64,000 nucleotides of DNA, from positions 1 through 64,000 of the forward strand of contig JBDRDD010000001.1 of NCBI GenBank assembly GCA_043821115.1. The letters are read 5' to 3'. The translations under genes were made by a program, and so were the position numbers. The notes beneath the pieces were generated by a model. That model was given only the letters and a program-made list of their open reading frames with translations, was not told where the DNA came from and did no database searches. Source of the DNA: JBDRDD01 sp043821115 (GTDB lineage: Bacteria; CAYTYR01; UBA6262; DAOVJB01). Within the stretch, counting starts at the first letter, position 1; every line of letters begins with the position of its first letter. Positions 44,283 to 50,668 of the stretch are shown one piece after another.

Positions 44283-44771
44283 TTAAGTTATTTTCTCTTG
44301 AGCTTTATCCACCCAATCTTTTATTTTCGTCTTTGCCTTTGCCTTATCTTTTAACTCAACTTCCCTAATTGAAAACTCCCCTATGAAATCACATTCAGGT
44401 GTCATCTCCTTTATGGAATTAAAAAGACACCTGTCTCCGCTTCCGCCCATGGTGCAGAAGAGCGCGACTTTCTTACCCTTGAGGGGGTATTCCACAAGGT
44501 AACCCCTTACAGCCGGCACCATATTCCATCCCCATACTGGAGAGCCAATATATATAATTTCATAATCAGCGGAGTCGGTCCTTGGCTTATGGATCTGGCT
44601 TTTCTTTTGAAAGAGCCCTTCAAAACCTGCAATCATATAGGCAACAAAGCCGTCTTTTCTTTTTTTTATTTCCATTATTCGCTCAACTTCTCCGCCTGTA
44701 GTTTCTGCAATAATCTCCCCTACGAATTTCGTATTGCCTGTCTTAGAGAAATAAACTACCAGTGTCTTCAT
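44283..44771 (-). CDS. Flavodoxin-like protein
   Basis: 162 residues. The FMN phosphate loop is SKTGNTKFV (residues 9-17). YIGSPVWGWNMVPAVRGYL and LFCTMGGSGD match the other FMN-binding loops. It may carry electrons to radical SAM enzymes or the ferredoxin oxidoreductase; such links are inference. It lies 17 bp upstream of the barrel gene and could share its transcript. Confidence 0.9.
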   Translation of the reverse strand: MKTLVVYFSKTGNTKFVGEIIAETTGGEVERIMEIKKRKDGFVAYMIAGFEGLFQKKSQIHKPRTDSADYEIIYIGSPVWGWNMVPAVRGYLVEYPLKGKKVALFCTMGGSGDRCLFNSIKEMTPECDFIGEFSIREVELKDKAKAKTKIKDWVDKAQEKIT

Positions 44772-44792
44772 TTTGACACCCCTTTATAAAGT

Positions 44793-45125
44793 TTATCGCA
44801 GCAGCATCTGGTGTACGAATGCACCGATAATCCATACGCTAAAGGATAATATGATTATAAATGGAAAAGGGATTTGCTTCTTAAAACAAATAAACGCTGT
44901 AAGGAAAAAAAGAATGCTCGGAAGTATGCCCCACAGGGCACCCGTGGTATATTTAGTGAGAAGATTGTAGTTATCTTTATTTTCCGAATAGAGCCACAAA
45001 AGTACAATTACCCCTGTAAGAGGCATGGTTGCGATAAGACCGGCGAGGGAAGGGAGTTTCTTGCCAAGCCACGTGGCAAGAAAAATTATACACAGAGAAA
45101 TAAGAAGCTTTACCATGTACTGCAT
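44793..45125 (-). CDS. DUF3147-like small membrane protein
   Basis: 110 residues from ATG 45125, which has GGAGG 8 bases upstream and lies just after a good promoter; the longer frame to 45176 would start before the transcript. Four membrane helices with the block KLPSLAGLIATMPLTGVIVLLWL match DUF3147-type proteins. The function is unknown. It is followed by the flavodoxin gene at 21 bp. Confidence 0.72.
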   Translation of the reverse strand: MQYMVKLLISLCIIFLATWLGKKLPSLAGLIATMPLTGVIVLLWLYSENKDNYNLLTKYTTGALWGILPSILFFLTAFICFKKQIPFPFIIILSFSVWIIGAFVHQMLLR

Positions 45126-45147
45126 TTGCAGAGCCTCCTTTAAGGTC

Positions 45148-45176
45148 ATTTTACGCAGTTGGAGGCAATTTGTCAA
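45148..45176 (-). promoter_or_regulatory. Promoter of the DUF3147-like gene
   Basis: Perfect TTGACA (45171-45176) and TAAAAT (45148-45153), 17 bases apart on the minus strand. Transcription would start near 45141 and give a short leader. Confidence 0.8.
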
Positions 45177-45204
45177 TAGCTATCGAAAGCTATCCTTGAC
45201 AGCA

Positions 45205-45240
45205 ATGCCCCCTGCAACCATTCATGACTTCAGGGGGCAT
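45205..45240 (-). terminator. Hairpin after the GNAT gene (operon end)
   Basis: Perfect 10-bp G+C-rich arms ATGCCCCCTG (45205-45214) and CAGGGGGCAT (45231-45240) with a 16-base loop, 23 bp past the GNAT stop. It lacks a strong U-run, so termination may be partial; it also protects the message end. Confidence 0.55.
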
Positions 45241-45262
45241 AAAATATTCCTTAATACATTTT

Positions 45263-45730
45263 TTATATCTGTTTCTTGGTTTCTTTGTAAAAAACGATCA
45301 GGTCATCCCCTTCTGAATAGAAATCTGGGATAATACCAACCTGCTTAAACCCCTGTTTTGTGTATAGTTTCCGGGCATGGGTGTACTCCATCCGAGCCGA
45401 GGTTTCAACCCGCATAACCGCTTTTTCCTGCTTCGAGTTAATGTATGATTCAACGCTCCCCAGCAACTTCCTGCCTATCCCGTGGCCCTGGAAACCCTTC
45501 TCAACCACTATCCAGTATATATCCCAGCCGTATTCTGTAAGCGGGGTCTTCCCGAATATGGCAAAACCCACCACACTCTCCCCTACGAACTCATAGAAGA
45601 TGTTATAATTCGTAAGCGGGTTATCCGTGTAATCCCGGTACACATCCCTTAAAACATCGATCTCGCCGAGCGTGAATACCCCGGTGCCGCGCGCTATATC
45701 CAGGCATTCATCCCCTTTTAAGAGCGGCAT
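45263..45730 (-). CDS. GNAT acetyltransferase, last gene of carrier-peptide cluster
   Basis: 155 residues from ATG 45730, with AAAGGGG upstream; the frame overlaps the previous ligase gene by 23 bp, indicating coupled translation. The acetyl-CoA loop reads GFQGHGIGRKLLGSVE, after DIYWIVVEKG, and the C-terminal half has YTKQGFKQVGIIPDFY. The pantetheine-binding QxxGxG/A variant is clear. It resembles small GNAT enzymes that acetylate amino groups. In other organisms a GNAT (AblB) acetylates beta-lysine made by AblA; a similar role is suggested here by the aminomutase-family neighbour, but AblB is longer and homology is not shown. Confidence 0.88.
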   Translation of the reverse strand: MPLLKGDECLDIARGTGVFTLGEIDVLRDVYRDYTDNPLTNYNIFYEFVGESVVGFAIFGKTPLTEYGWDIYWIVVEKGFQGHGIGRKLLGSVESYINSKQEKAVMRVETSARMEYTHARKLYTKQGFKQVGIIPDFYSEGDDLIVFYKETKKQI

Positions 45731-46724
45731 AAACACCCCTTTCGAGACCGGCATTGAGGATTTTCTCTATTATATCCTCATAAGTATAGCCCCTGGCATA
45801 CGACTGCTTCATAAAACCGCTGTCTCTGTTTATATCCGGGTTGGGATTTACCTCAAGTACAAACAGCTCTTTTTCCCTCTCGCGCATGTCAACCCTGCAA
45901 TATCCCCTGCACTGCAGTACATGCGCTGCCTTCCTGGCGACAGATTCGATGCGGCTTTTGAGTACCGCATCAATACTTTCCGCACTCCTGGGAAGCAGGG
46001 TCCCGAAAGCGCTGCAGGATGATTCCCACTTGGCCCCATAGCTCAAGAACGCTCTTTCCCCCGGGTGTTCCCCATAGTCAAGCACTGATATGCCAAGTAC
46101 CAGGTAAGGGCTGTCCCCTATTAAGCCCACGTTATATTCCCTGCCCGATATGAACTCCTCTACTAGAAGGCCCGAAGGAAAATCCCGGAGTTTTTTTTCT
46201 ATAACCCTGGAAAGCCCGTCTCGGGCGCTGACTATTGACTCATCATCTATTCCCAGACTTGCGTCCTCGCAACACGGCTTGACGAAAACCGGGTACTCCA
46301 GGCCACAGGCATACGACTGACTTGGTTGTTCAACAACCATCCCTTTCGGGACCTGTATAGCATTATCCCTGAGGACCTGTTTCGCTTTCTGCTTGTTGAG
46401 GCAGACATCCAAAGTATAGGAAGCGTTGCCTGTAAAAGGTATGCCTGTGTTCTCCAGTATATCAGCAAATTCTATTTCCTTGCTTGCATCGTCGCTGAAC
46501 CCCTCAAACAGGTTAAAGATACAAATGGGGTTGTACGTAGCTATCGCCGAAGAGATCATCTGGGGATCCTTAAAATCCTCCTGCCTCACCTTAAACATCT
46601 CCACGCTATATCCGCGCTCAAGCAGCGCGTTCCTGAGCTCACCCGCGCACCTGATTACATCGAGAACGTCTTTTCTTGATGTCTCCTCAAAGCCAAAAGC
46701 AACAAGTATTTTTTTGCCGTCCAT
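45708..46724 (-). CDS. ATP-grasp ligase (D-Ala-D-Ala ligase-like), second copy
   Basis: 338 residues. An N-terminal FEETSRKDV preATP-grasp part is followed by the ATP-grasp fold: FNLFEGFSDD, IPFTGNASYTLDVCLNKQKAK, GLLVEEFISGREYNVGLIGD, VDMREREKELFVLEVNPNPDI. The VLEVNPNPDI motif carries Mg-binding Glu and Asn. The protein should ligate a carboxylate to an amine via acyl phosphate. It lies 25 bp after the first ligase and overlaps the GNAT gene. It is distinct from the first ligase in sequence, so the two probably act on different substrates. Confidence 0.9.
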   Translation of the reverse strand: MDGKKILVAFGFEETSRKDVLDVIRCAGELRNALLERGYSVEMFKVRQEDFKDPQMISSAIATYNPICIFNLFEGFSDDASKEIEFADILENTGIPFTGNASYTLDVCLNKQKAKQVLRDNAIQVPKGMVVEQPSQSYACGLEYPVFVKPCCEDASLGIDDESIVSARDGLSRVIEKKLRDFPSGLLVEEFISGREYNVGLIGDSPYLVLGISVLDYGEHPGERAFLSYGAKWESSCSAFGTLLPRSAESIDAVLKSRIESVARKAAHVLQCRGYCRVDMREREKELFVLEVNPNPDINRDSGFMKQSYARGYTYEDIIEKILNAGLERGVYAALKRG

Positions 46725-46749
46725 TGATTCCCCTTTTTTTTAGTCAAAA

Positions 46750-47766
46750 TCACCTTAACGAATATCCGTACCTTTTCAGCGATTCCTGCAAGATGGCGTG
46801 TATCAGGCTCTCGTAGGTGATGCCTCCAAGCCCGCATAGAATAGGCAGGTCACTATACACAGGTGAAAGCCCCGGAAGAGGATTGACGTCTATGACTCTT
46901 GGAATACCATCTGTTCCTATCCTGAAGTCTATGCGTGCAACATCCCTCAAACCAAGGGCTTTATAGGCACCGAGTGCATAGCGCTCCAGCTTTGCTTGCA
47001 TCTTTCTCGGGATCACAGAGCTTGGTTCATATTTTATTTTCGTCCGCCAATCTTTTTTATTCTCAAGGCAATAAAGAAAATCCACGCCTTGCCCGTCCTG
47101 CGGGCTTATGCGCATCATACCCAGTATCCTGGGAAGCTTGTTACCGCAGACCCCCACCGTTATCTCATCTTTCTCCACGAATTCTTCTATGACCGCCGGC
47201 TGTTTATAACTCACAAGGACACGCCTTAGCTTTTTTTTCAATGCAGCTATATCCCCTACCACCGAGTCAAGGAAAATACCTTTTGATGACCCCTCCCAGC
47301 GTGGCTTTACGACATATTTTTTTCCTCCGCTGAAGATGCCTCTTGTTTTTCCAAGCTCATCCCCGTTTTCGGCTAAAAACATCCGGGGAACGGGAATTCC
47401 ACCCGAACGAAGAACAGTGTTGGTCAGGTATTTATCCAGCGTGATTGCCATGGAGAGAGCATCAGAACCTGAATAAGGAATGCCGATACTTTCAAGTATG
47501 CAGGGGACCTGTGATTCCCTTGTGCGCGTATTGCCTTTTCCCTCGGCAATATTGAAGACAAAATCAGGCTTCCTTCTTATTATATTGGCAAGGAAATCCC
47601 TGTCCTGCTCTATGAGCCTGACCCTGAACCCGTACTTGCGTATTTCCTCTCTCAGGCTGTGTATTGTTTCTATCTCGTCGTATTCCTCACACTCGTCACC
47701 CACACTATTTTTCTTCTTGAGGTTATACACTATCGCAATCGTGCCTATATGTTTTTTCCGCTCCAC
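46750..47766 (-). CDS. ATP-grasp ligase (D-Ala-D-Ala ligase-like), first copy
   Basis: 338 residues from GTG 47766. Ddl-type features: FVFNIAEGKGN, RESQVPCILESIGIPYSGSD, ALSMAITLDKYLTN, VVKPRWEGSSKGI (ATP-binding Lys), VIEEFVEKDEITVGVCG and VIDVNPLPGLSP. The Ddl-like catalytic set suggests amide bond formation between amino acids, or between an amino acid and a carrier. The gene follows the aminomutase-family gene by 15 bp. It is unlikely to be the cell-wall Ddl, because of its neighbours. Confidence 0.92.
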   Translation of the reverse strand: MERKKHIGTIAIVYNLKKKNSVGDECEEYDEIETIHSLREEIRKYGFRVRLIEQDRDFLANIIRRKPDFVFNIAEGKGNTRTRESQVPCILESIGIPYSGSDALSMAITLDKYLTNTVLRSGGIPVPRMFLAENGDELGKTRGIFSGGKKYVVKPRWEGSSKGIFLDSVVGDIAALKKKLRRVLVSYKQPAVIEEFVEKDEITVGVCGNKLPRILGMMRISPQDGQGVDFLYCLENKKDWRTKIKYEPSSVIPRKMQAKLERYALGAYKALGLRDVARIDFRIGTDGIPRVIDVNPLPGLSPVYSDLPILCGLGGITYESLIHAILQESLKRYGYSLR

Positions 47767-47781
47767 GGAGTATCCCCTGTC

Positions 47782-48924
47782 TCAATCTGTGGGATTGTGA
47801 TAGAAAAACGTCTCATGCTTATAGTTTCGCATCGTGAGCCCCTTGGACGAAACCGATATAACGTACTCGGGGTTCAAGGGTATCTTGCCCTTGCCGTCCA
47901 CACCGTCAACCACGAAAACGGGAACGCACATGCCGCTTGTATGTCCTCTCATTTTTTCTATTATTTCCACTCCTTTGAATACCGAAGTTCTGAAATGATG
48001 CGCGCCGACAACAGGATCGCACTGGAACAAATAGTACGGTCGGACCCTTATGCTCTGGAGTTTATGGCACAATTCTGTCATCACTTTAGCATCGTCATTT
48101 ATGCCTTTAAGCAGGACCGACTGATTATTCATCGGTATACCGCACTGCTGTATTTTTCTGCATGCCTCCGCAGACTCGGCTGTTATTTCCCTCGGATGAT
48201 TGAACTGCACGTTGATCCATATTTTACTGTGTCTTTTCAATGAATCGCACAGGTGCTCATTTACCCTTTCAGGAAGAACTACAGGGGCCCTTGTCCCGAT
48301 GCGAATAACCTCTACGTGATGCATCTTCTGAAGCGCCGATAGTATGTAATCCAGCCTTTCCGTGGGAAGGGTCAGGGGGTCTCCGCCGGAAACTATAACT
48401 TCACGTATCCCCAAATTGCCCCTTATGTACGCCAACGCTTTCTCTATCTCGTTTATACCGGGTTCAGGAGTCTTGTTCTTCCATAGTCTCTTGCGCGTAC
48501 AGTGCCGGCAATACATGAAACAGCACCCCGTTACCAAAAGGAGCACCCTGTCGGGATAGCGGTGAACAAGACATGAGAGAGGGGATGTCTTCTCCTCTCC
48601 AAGCGGGTCAATGTTCTCGTAAGACTGGTCGCACACCTCGTTTAGTGACGGGATACATTGCCTGCGTATAGGGTCAAAAGGATCTGAAATTTTCTCTATC
48701 AGGGAGAAATAATACTGCGGGATTCTCATGTGGTAGAGTTTACCCACCTGCTTTAAGAAAACTTTCTCCTTCGGGGCAAACGCAATATAGCGCGAAAGTG
48801 CCTCTATGTTTTTAACCGAATTCCTGTATGCCTTGCGCCAGGATTCTTCTGTTAAAATTTCTTGCTCACTACTCCCTCCAGGATCATCTTCGGTGGAACA
48901 AGTAATTTTTTTGGAATTACCCAT
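47782..48924 (-). CDS. KamA-family radical SAM aminomutase
   Basis: 380 residues. The radical SAM cluster motif is CFMYCRHC (Cys135, Cys139, Cys142), followed by SGGDPL (179-184). A PLP-binding Lys is seen at Lys347 in GKIPLNPEYVIS. Asp303 (QCDPVVG) and Asp340 (FVVDG) match the two acidic residues that grip the epsilon-amino group of lysine in lysine 2,3-aminomutase. So beta-lysine is the probable product. EpmB, an EF-P-lysine relative, is an alternative. The start is ATG 48924, with a purine-rich site. It heads the ligase and GNAT genes. Confidence 0.9.
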   Translation of the reverse strand: MGNSKKITCSTEDDPGGSSEQEILTEESWRKAYRNSVKNIEALSRYIAFAPKEKVFLKQVGKLYHMRIPQYYFSLIEKISDPFDPIRRQCIPSLNEVCDQSYENIDPLGEEKTSPLSCLVHRYPDRVLLLVTGCCFMYCRHCTRKRLWKNKTPEPGINEIEKALAYIRGNLGIREVIVSGGDPLTLPTERLDYILSALQKMHHVEVIRIGTRAPVVLPERVNEHLCDSLKRHSKIWINVQFNHPREITAESAEACRKIQQCGIPMNNQSVLLKGINDDAKVMTELCHKLQSIRVRPYYLFQCDPVVGAHHFRTSVFKGVEIIEKMRGHTSGMCVPVFVVDGVDGKGKIPLNPEYVISVSSKGLTMRNYKHETFFYHNPTD

Positions 48925-49134
48925 TCTTTTCCCCCTTTTTTTTTAAAAAAATACCCCCCCATTAATAAATAATGAAAAGGGAATTCATCTCTCTTTAGAC
49001 TCCTTTTTTTATACCCCGAAAATTCGCAAATAATCATTCTTACCTGCTTTTGCGGAATATGGTCTGTCACCTTATGTTAACGTCAAACAGGGAACACTAT
49101 AAACATAGTCAAAAAAAATAATAACTTATCCAGA
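48925..49134 (-). other. Gap with homopolymer tracts before the aminomutase gene
   Basis: A 210-bp gap separates the LysW-like gene from the aminomutase gene. Just before the ATG the minus strand has runs of G7, T7, A9 and G5. A short frame (start GTG 49070) reads through these tracts and overlaps the aminomutase 5' end out of frame. No hairpin terminator was seen, so read-through from the upstream genes is possible. A TATAAA at about 48999-49004 lacks a good -35 box. Confidence 0.4.
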
Positions 49135-49329
49135 CTAATTTTCTATATCCGTATCATCATAATTTTCATCTTCGCTGTCAATCTCTTCTACTACAGGAGG
49201 TGATATCTCCAGCATCTTTAACTCTGCCCCGCATTCCGGGCAGTATGTCGTGTCCCCTATAGAAAGACTATCATCTATGTCAAATTTTTCCCTGCAAACA
49301 GGACAACGCGCGGTCTTCGTGTTATCCAT
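49135..49329 (-). CDS. LysW-like zinc-ribbon carrier protein
   Basis: 64 residues. Two CxxC pairs, CPVC (Cys9, Cys12) and CPEC (Cys30, Cys33), are 17 residues apart. The pattern IGDTTYCPECGAELKMLE closely resembles LysW/ArgW, the amino-group carrier proteins of lysine and arginine synthesis, and the acidic tail EIDSEDENYDDTDIEN matches their acidic C-terminus. LysW ends EDWGE and is modified on its terminal Glu; here the last residue is Asn, so only a main-chain carboxylate is available there. The carrier role is inferred from this similarity and from ATP-grasp genes downstream; a simple zinc-ribbon protein is the alternative. Confidence 0.75.
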   Translation of the reverse strand: MDNTKTARCPVCREKFDIDDSLSIGDTTYCPECGAELKMLEISPPVVEEIDSEDENYDDTDIEN

Positions 49330-49341
49330 CCATTCCTCCTT

Positions 49342-49566
49342 TCAAATTAGGCTCTCGTCCCTCAGTTCCTGCTCGGCCTCTATCCAATTCTCATCCTCGC
49401 TGAAAGCGGGCCTTCCTTTTCTCTCCCAGATGTAATAGGATCTTTCCTGTATTTTAGCCAGATCATCAGGAGAATAATCCTCTGTTGCCTTTTTTTTCTT
49501 TTTGCCTTTTCTTTTAACCGAGTCCTTTTTCTTCGTAAAACTCCTCATTAACAAATTAAATGCCAT
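49342..49566 (-). CDS. DUF2934 protein in the carrier cluster
   Basis: 74 residues from ATG 49566 (GTG 49575 possible). A Lys-rich N-terminal part (KKKDSVKRKGKKKKK) precedes the DUF2934 domain: DDLAKIQERSYYIWERKGRP, EDENWIEAEQELRDE. It overlaps the regulator gene by 11 bp and is 12 bp from the LysW-like gene, so it is part of this operon. DUF2934 has no known function. A second copy is at 36262-36534. Confidence 0.85.
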   Translation of the reverse strand: MAFNLLMRSFTKKKDSVKRKGKKKKKATEDYSPDDLAKIQERSYYIWERKGRPAFSEDENWIEAEQELRDESLI

Positions 49567-49930
49567 ACTGTTCACCTTCTATGGTTAAATTTTTCTCTGC
49601 CCCCACGTCCAGAATTTCCTCGGACCTGAGATTATCCATACGGAATGCTTCTATATCCGAGAATTCAGACATCAGGAACTTTAATATCTTTATATTATCC
49701 GGTCTATCAGCCAGACTGTAATAAACACGGTTTCCGTCTCTGCGGTCATTGACAATCTTCAGGAGCCTCAGCCTTACAAGGTGTTTTGACATGGTCGGCT
49801 GTGAAACATTTAATATATTGCAAATCTGGGTAACGCTAAGATCACCCCTTTTTGACAATATATTAATCGTTCTAAGACGGACATCATCACCCATTGTTTT
49901 CAATAGAGTCCTCAGGTTTTTTAAGGTCAT
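49556..49930 (-). CDS. ArsR-family transcription regulator without metal-site cysteines
   Basis: 124 residues. The winged helix-turn-helix reads LSVTQICNILNVSQPTMSKHLVRL, then DRRDGNRVYYSL, the wing. The ELCVC cysteine pair is absent (SVTQIC), so it senses something other than soft metal, perhaps a metabolite. It leads the operon, with a strong GGGGGAAT site, a near-consensus promoter, and a possible operator at 49943-49960. Confidence 0.92.
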   Translation of the reverse strand: MTLKNLRTLLKTMGDDVRLRTINILSKRGDLSVTQICNILNVSQPTMSKHLVRLRLLKIVNDRRDGNRVYYSLADRPDNIKILKFLMSEFSDIEAFRMDNLRSEEILDVGAEKNLTIEGEQYGI

Positions 49931-49942
49931 ATTCCCCCATCA

Positions 49943-49960
49943 GTATATACGAATATTTAC
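49943..49960. promoter_or_regulatory. Possible operator of the ArsR-family regulator
   Basis: GTATATACGAATATTTAC is an imperfect dyad (GTAnATA, TATnTAC-like halves) directly between the -10 box and the ATG. The position fits autoregulation; the sequence match is weak. Confidence 0.35.
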
Positions 49961-49966
49961 ATAATC

Positions 49967-49995
49967 TATATATCATAAGCATAAAATGCTGTCAA
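49967..49995 (-). promoter_or_regulatory. Promoter of the carrier/aminomutase cluster
   Basis: Perfect TTGACA (49990-49995) and TATATA (49967-49972), 17 bases apart on the minus strand, 37 bp upstream of the regulator ATG. Confidence 0.8.
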
Positions 49996-50048
49996 GTATT
50001 TTTTTTCTGCTCGATATTCATCTAACTTAATCCTTTAAAAAAAACAAA

Positions 50049-50072
50049 CCCCATGCACCATTTTGCATGGGG
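50049..50072 (-). terminator. Intrinsic terminator after the fused pseudogene
   Basis: Perfect 9-bp arms CCCCATGCA (50049-50057) and TGCATGGGG (50064-50072) with a 6-base loop, followed on the minus strand by a U-run. It ends transcription before the carrier-cluster promoter. Confidence 0.88.
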
Positions 50073-50112
50073 CCTATGATAAAATTTAATACCGAATTTG
50101 GCAATATAAACC

Positions 50113-50570
50113 CTATTTCAGCTCTACGGTAGCGTCCTTGTCAAAAGGATTTGTTCTCATTGCCAGGGAGAAAAGATAGGGATAGTCATTCTTAAGGTTC
50201 TTCATATAGTCAAGCCACTCGGATATCAGAAGACCATACACCCTTTTTATCTCACCGAAAAGATGCTGGTAATTAACAACTGTCTTCCTGATATACTGTA
50301 TGAATATGATTCACTTTGTTGGCTATTTTCTGCTTTTGATGTTCTTGTACTTAGACTTCCACTTAGCTGAGGGAACATGGCACTTATAGTAATCCTTTTA
50401 TTAAACTCTGCTTGATTTAATTTTTCTTTTGATGAAATTAAATCAGGATGATTTTTCTTTGTTAATTCAATACAATCTTCCCATGTAAGTACTTGTTCAG
50501 CTTTTACCTCTGTCAAACTAAAAGATAAAAACAATAAAAATATACTAAAAATCTTCAAATATTTTAGCAT
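50113..50570 (-). pseudogene. Fusion of a TolC-like 5' end to an unrelated 3' gene fragment
   Basis: From ATG 50570 the frame encodes a signal peptide (ending VKA) and the first part of a TolC-family outer-membrane efflux protein: LTWEDCIELTKKNHPDLISS, KEKLNQAEFNKRITISAMFP, QLSGSLSTRTS, then SYSYSISGRQLL. It stops at 50247. From about 50290 to the TAG at 50113-50115 another frame reads like a real C-terminus, LFGEIKRVYGLLISEWLDYM, ending TNPFDKDATVELK. TolC proteins are normally over 400 residues. A deletion probably joined two genes. The strong terminator at 50049 belongs to the second. Confidence 0.75.
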
Positions 50571-50668
50571 TTTATCACCTGCTTTTAATAAAATCCATGC
50601 TCATATAAACTATAGACCCATTAAAACAAGAAAAGTTTACCTGGATAATATATATTATTTTACACCTA

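Noticed and set aside
46750..47766. Cell-wall D-Ala-D-Ala ligase (ddl)
   Set aside because: The domain fits, but the gene is in a cluster with an aminomutase and a second ligase, with no murein genes nearby.
48852..49070. 72-codon minus frame overlapping the aminomutase 5' end
   Set aside because: It begins at GTG without a good ribosome-binding site, reads through homopolymers, overlaps a clear gene, and has unusual composition. Kept only as part of the tract finding.
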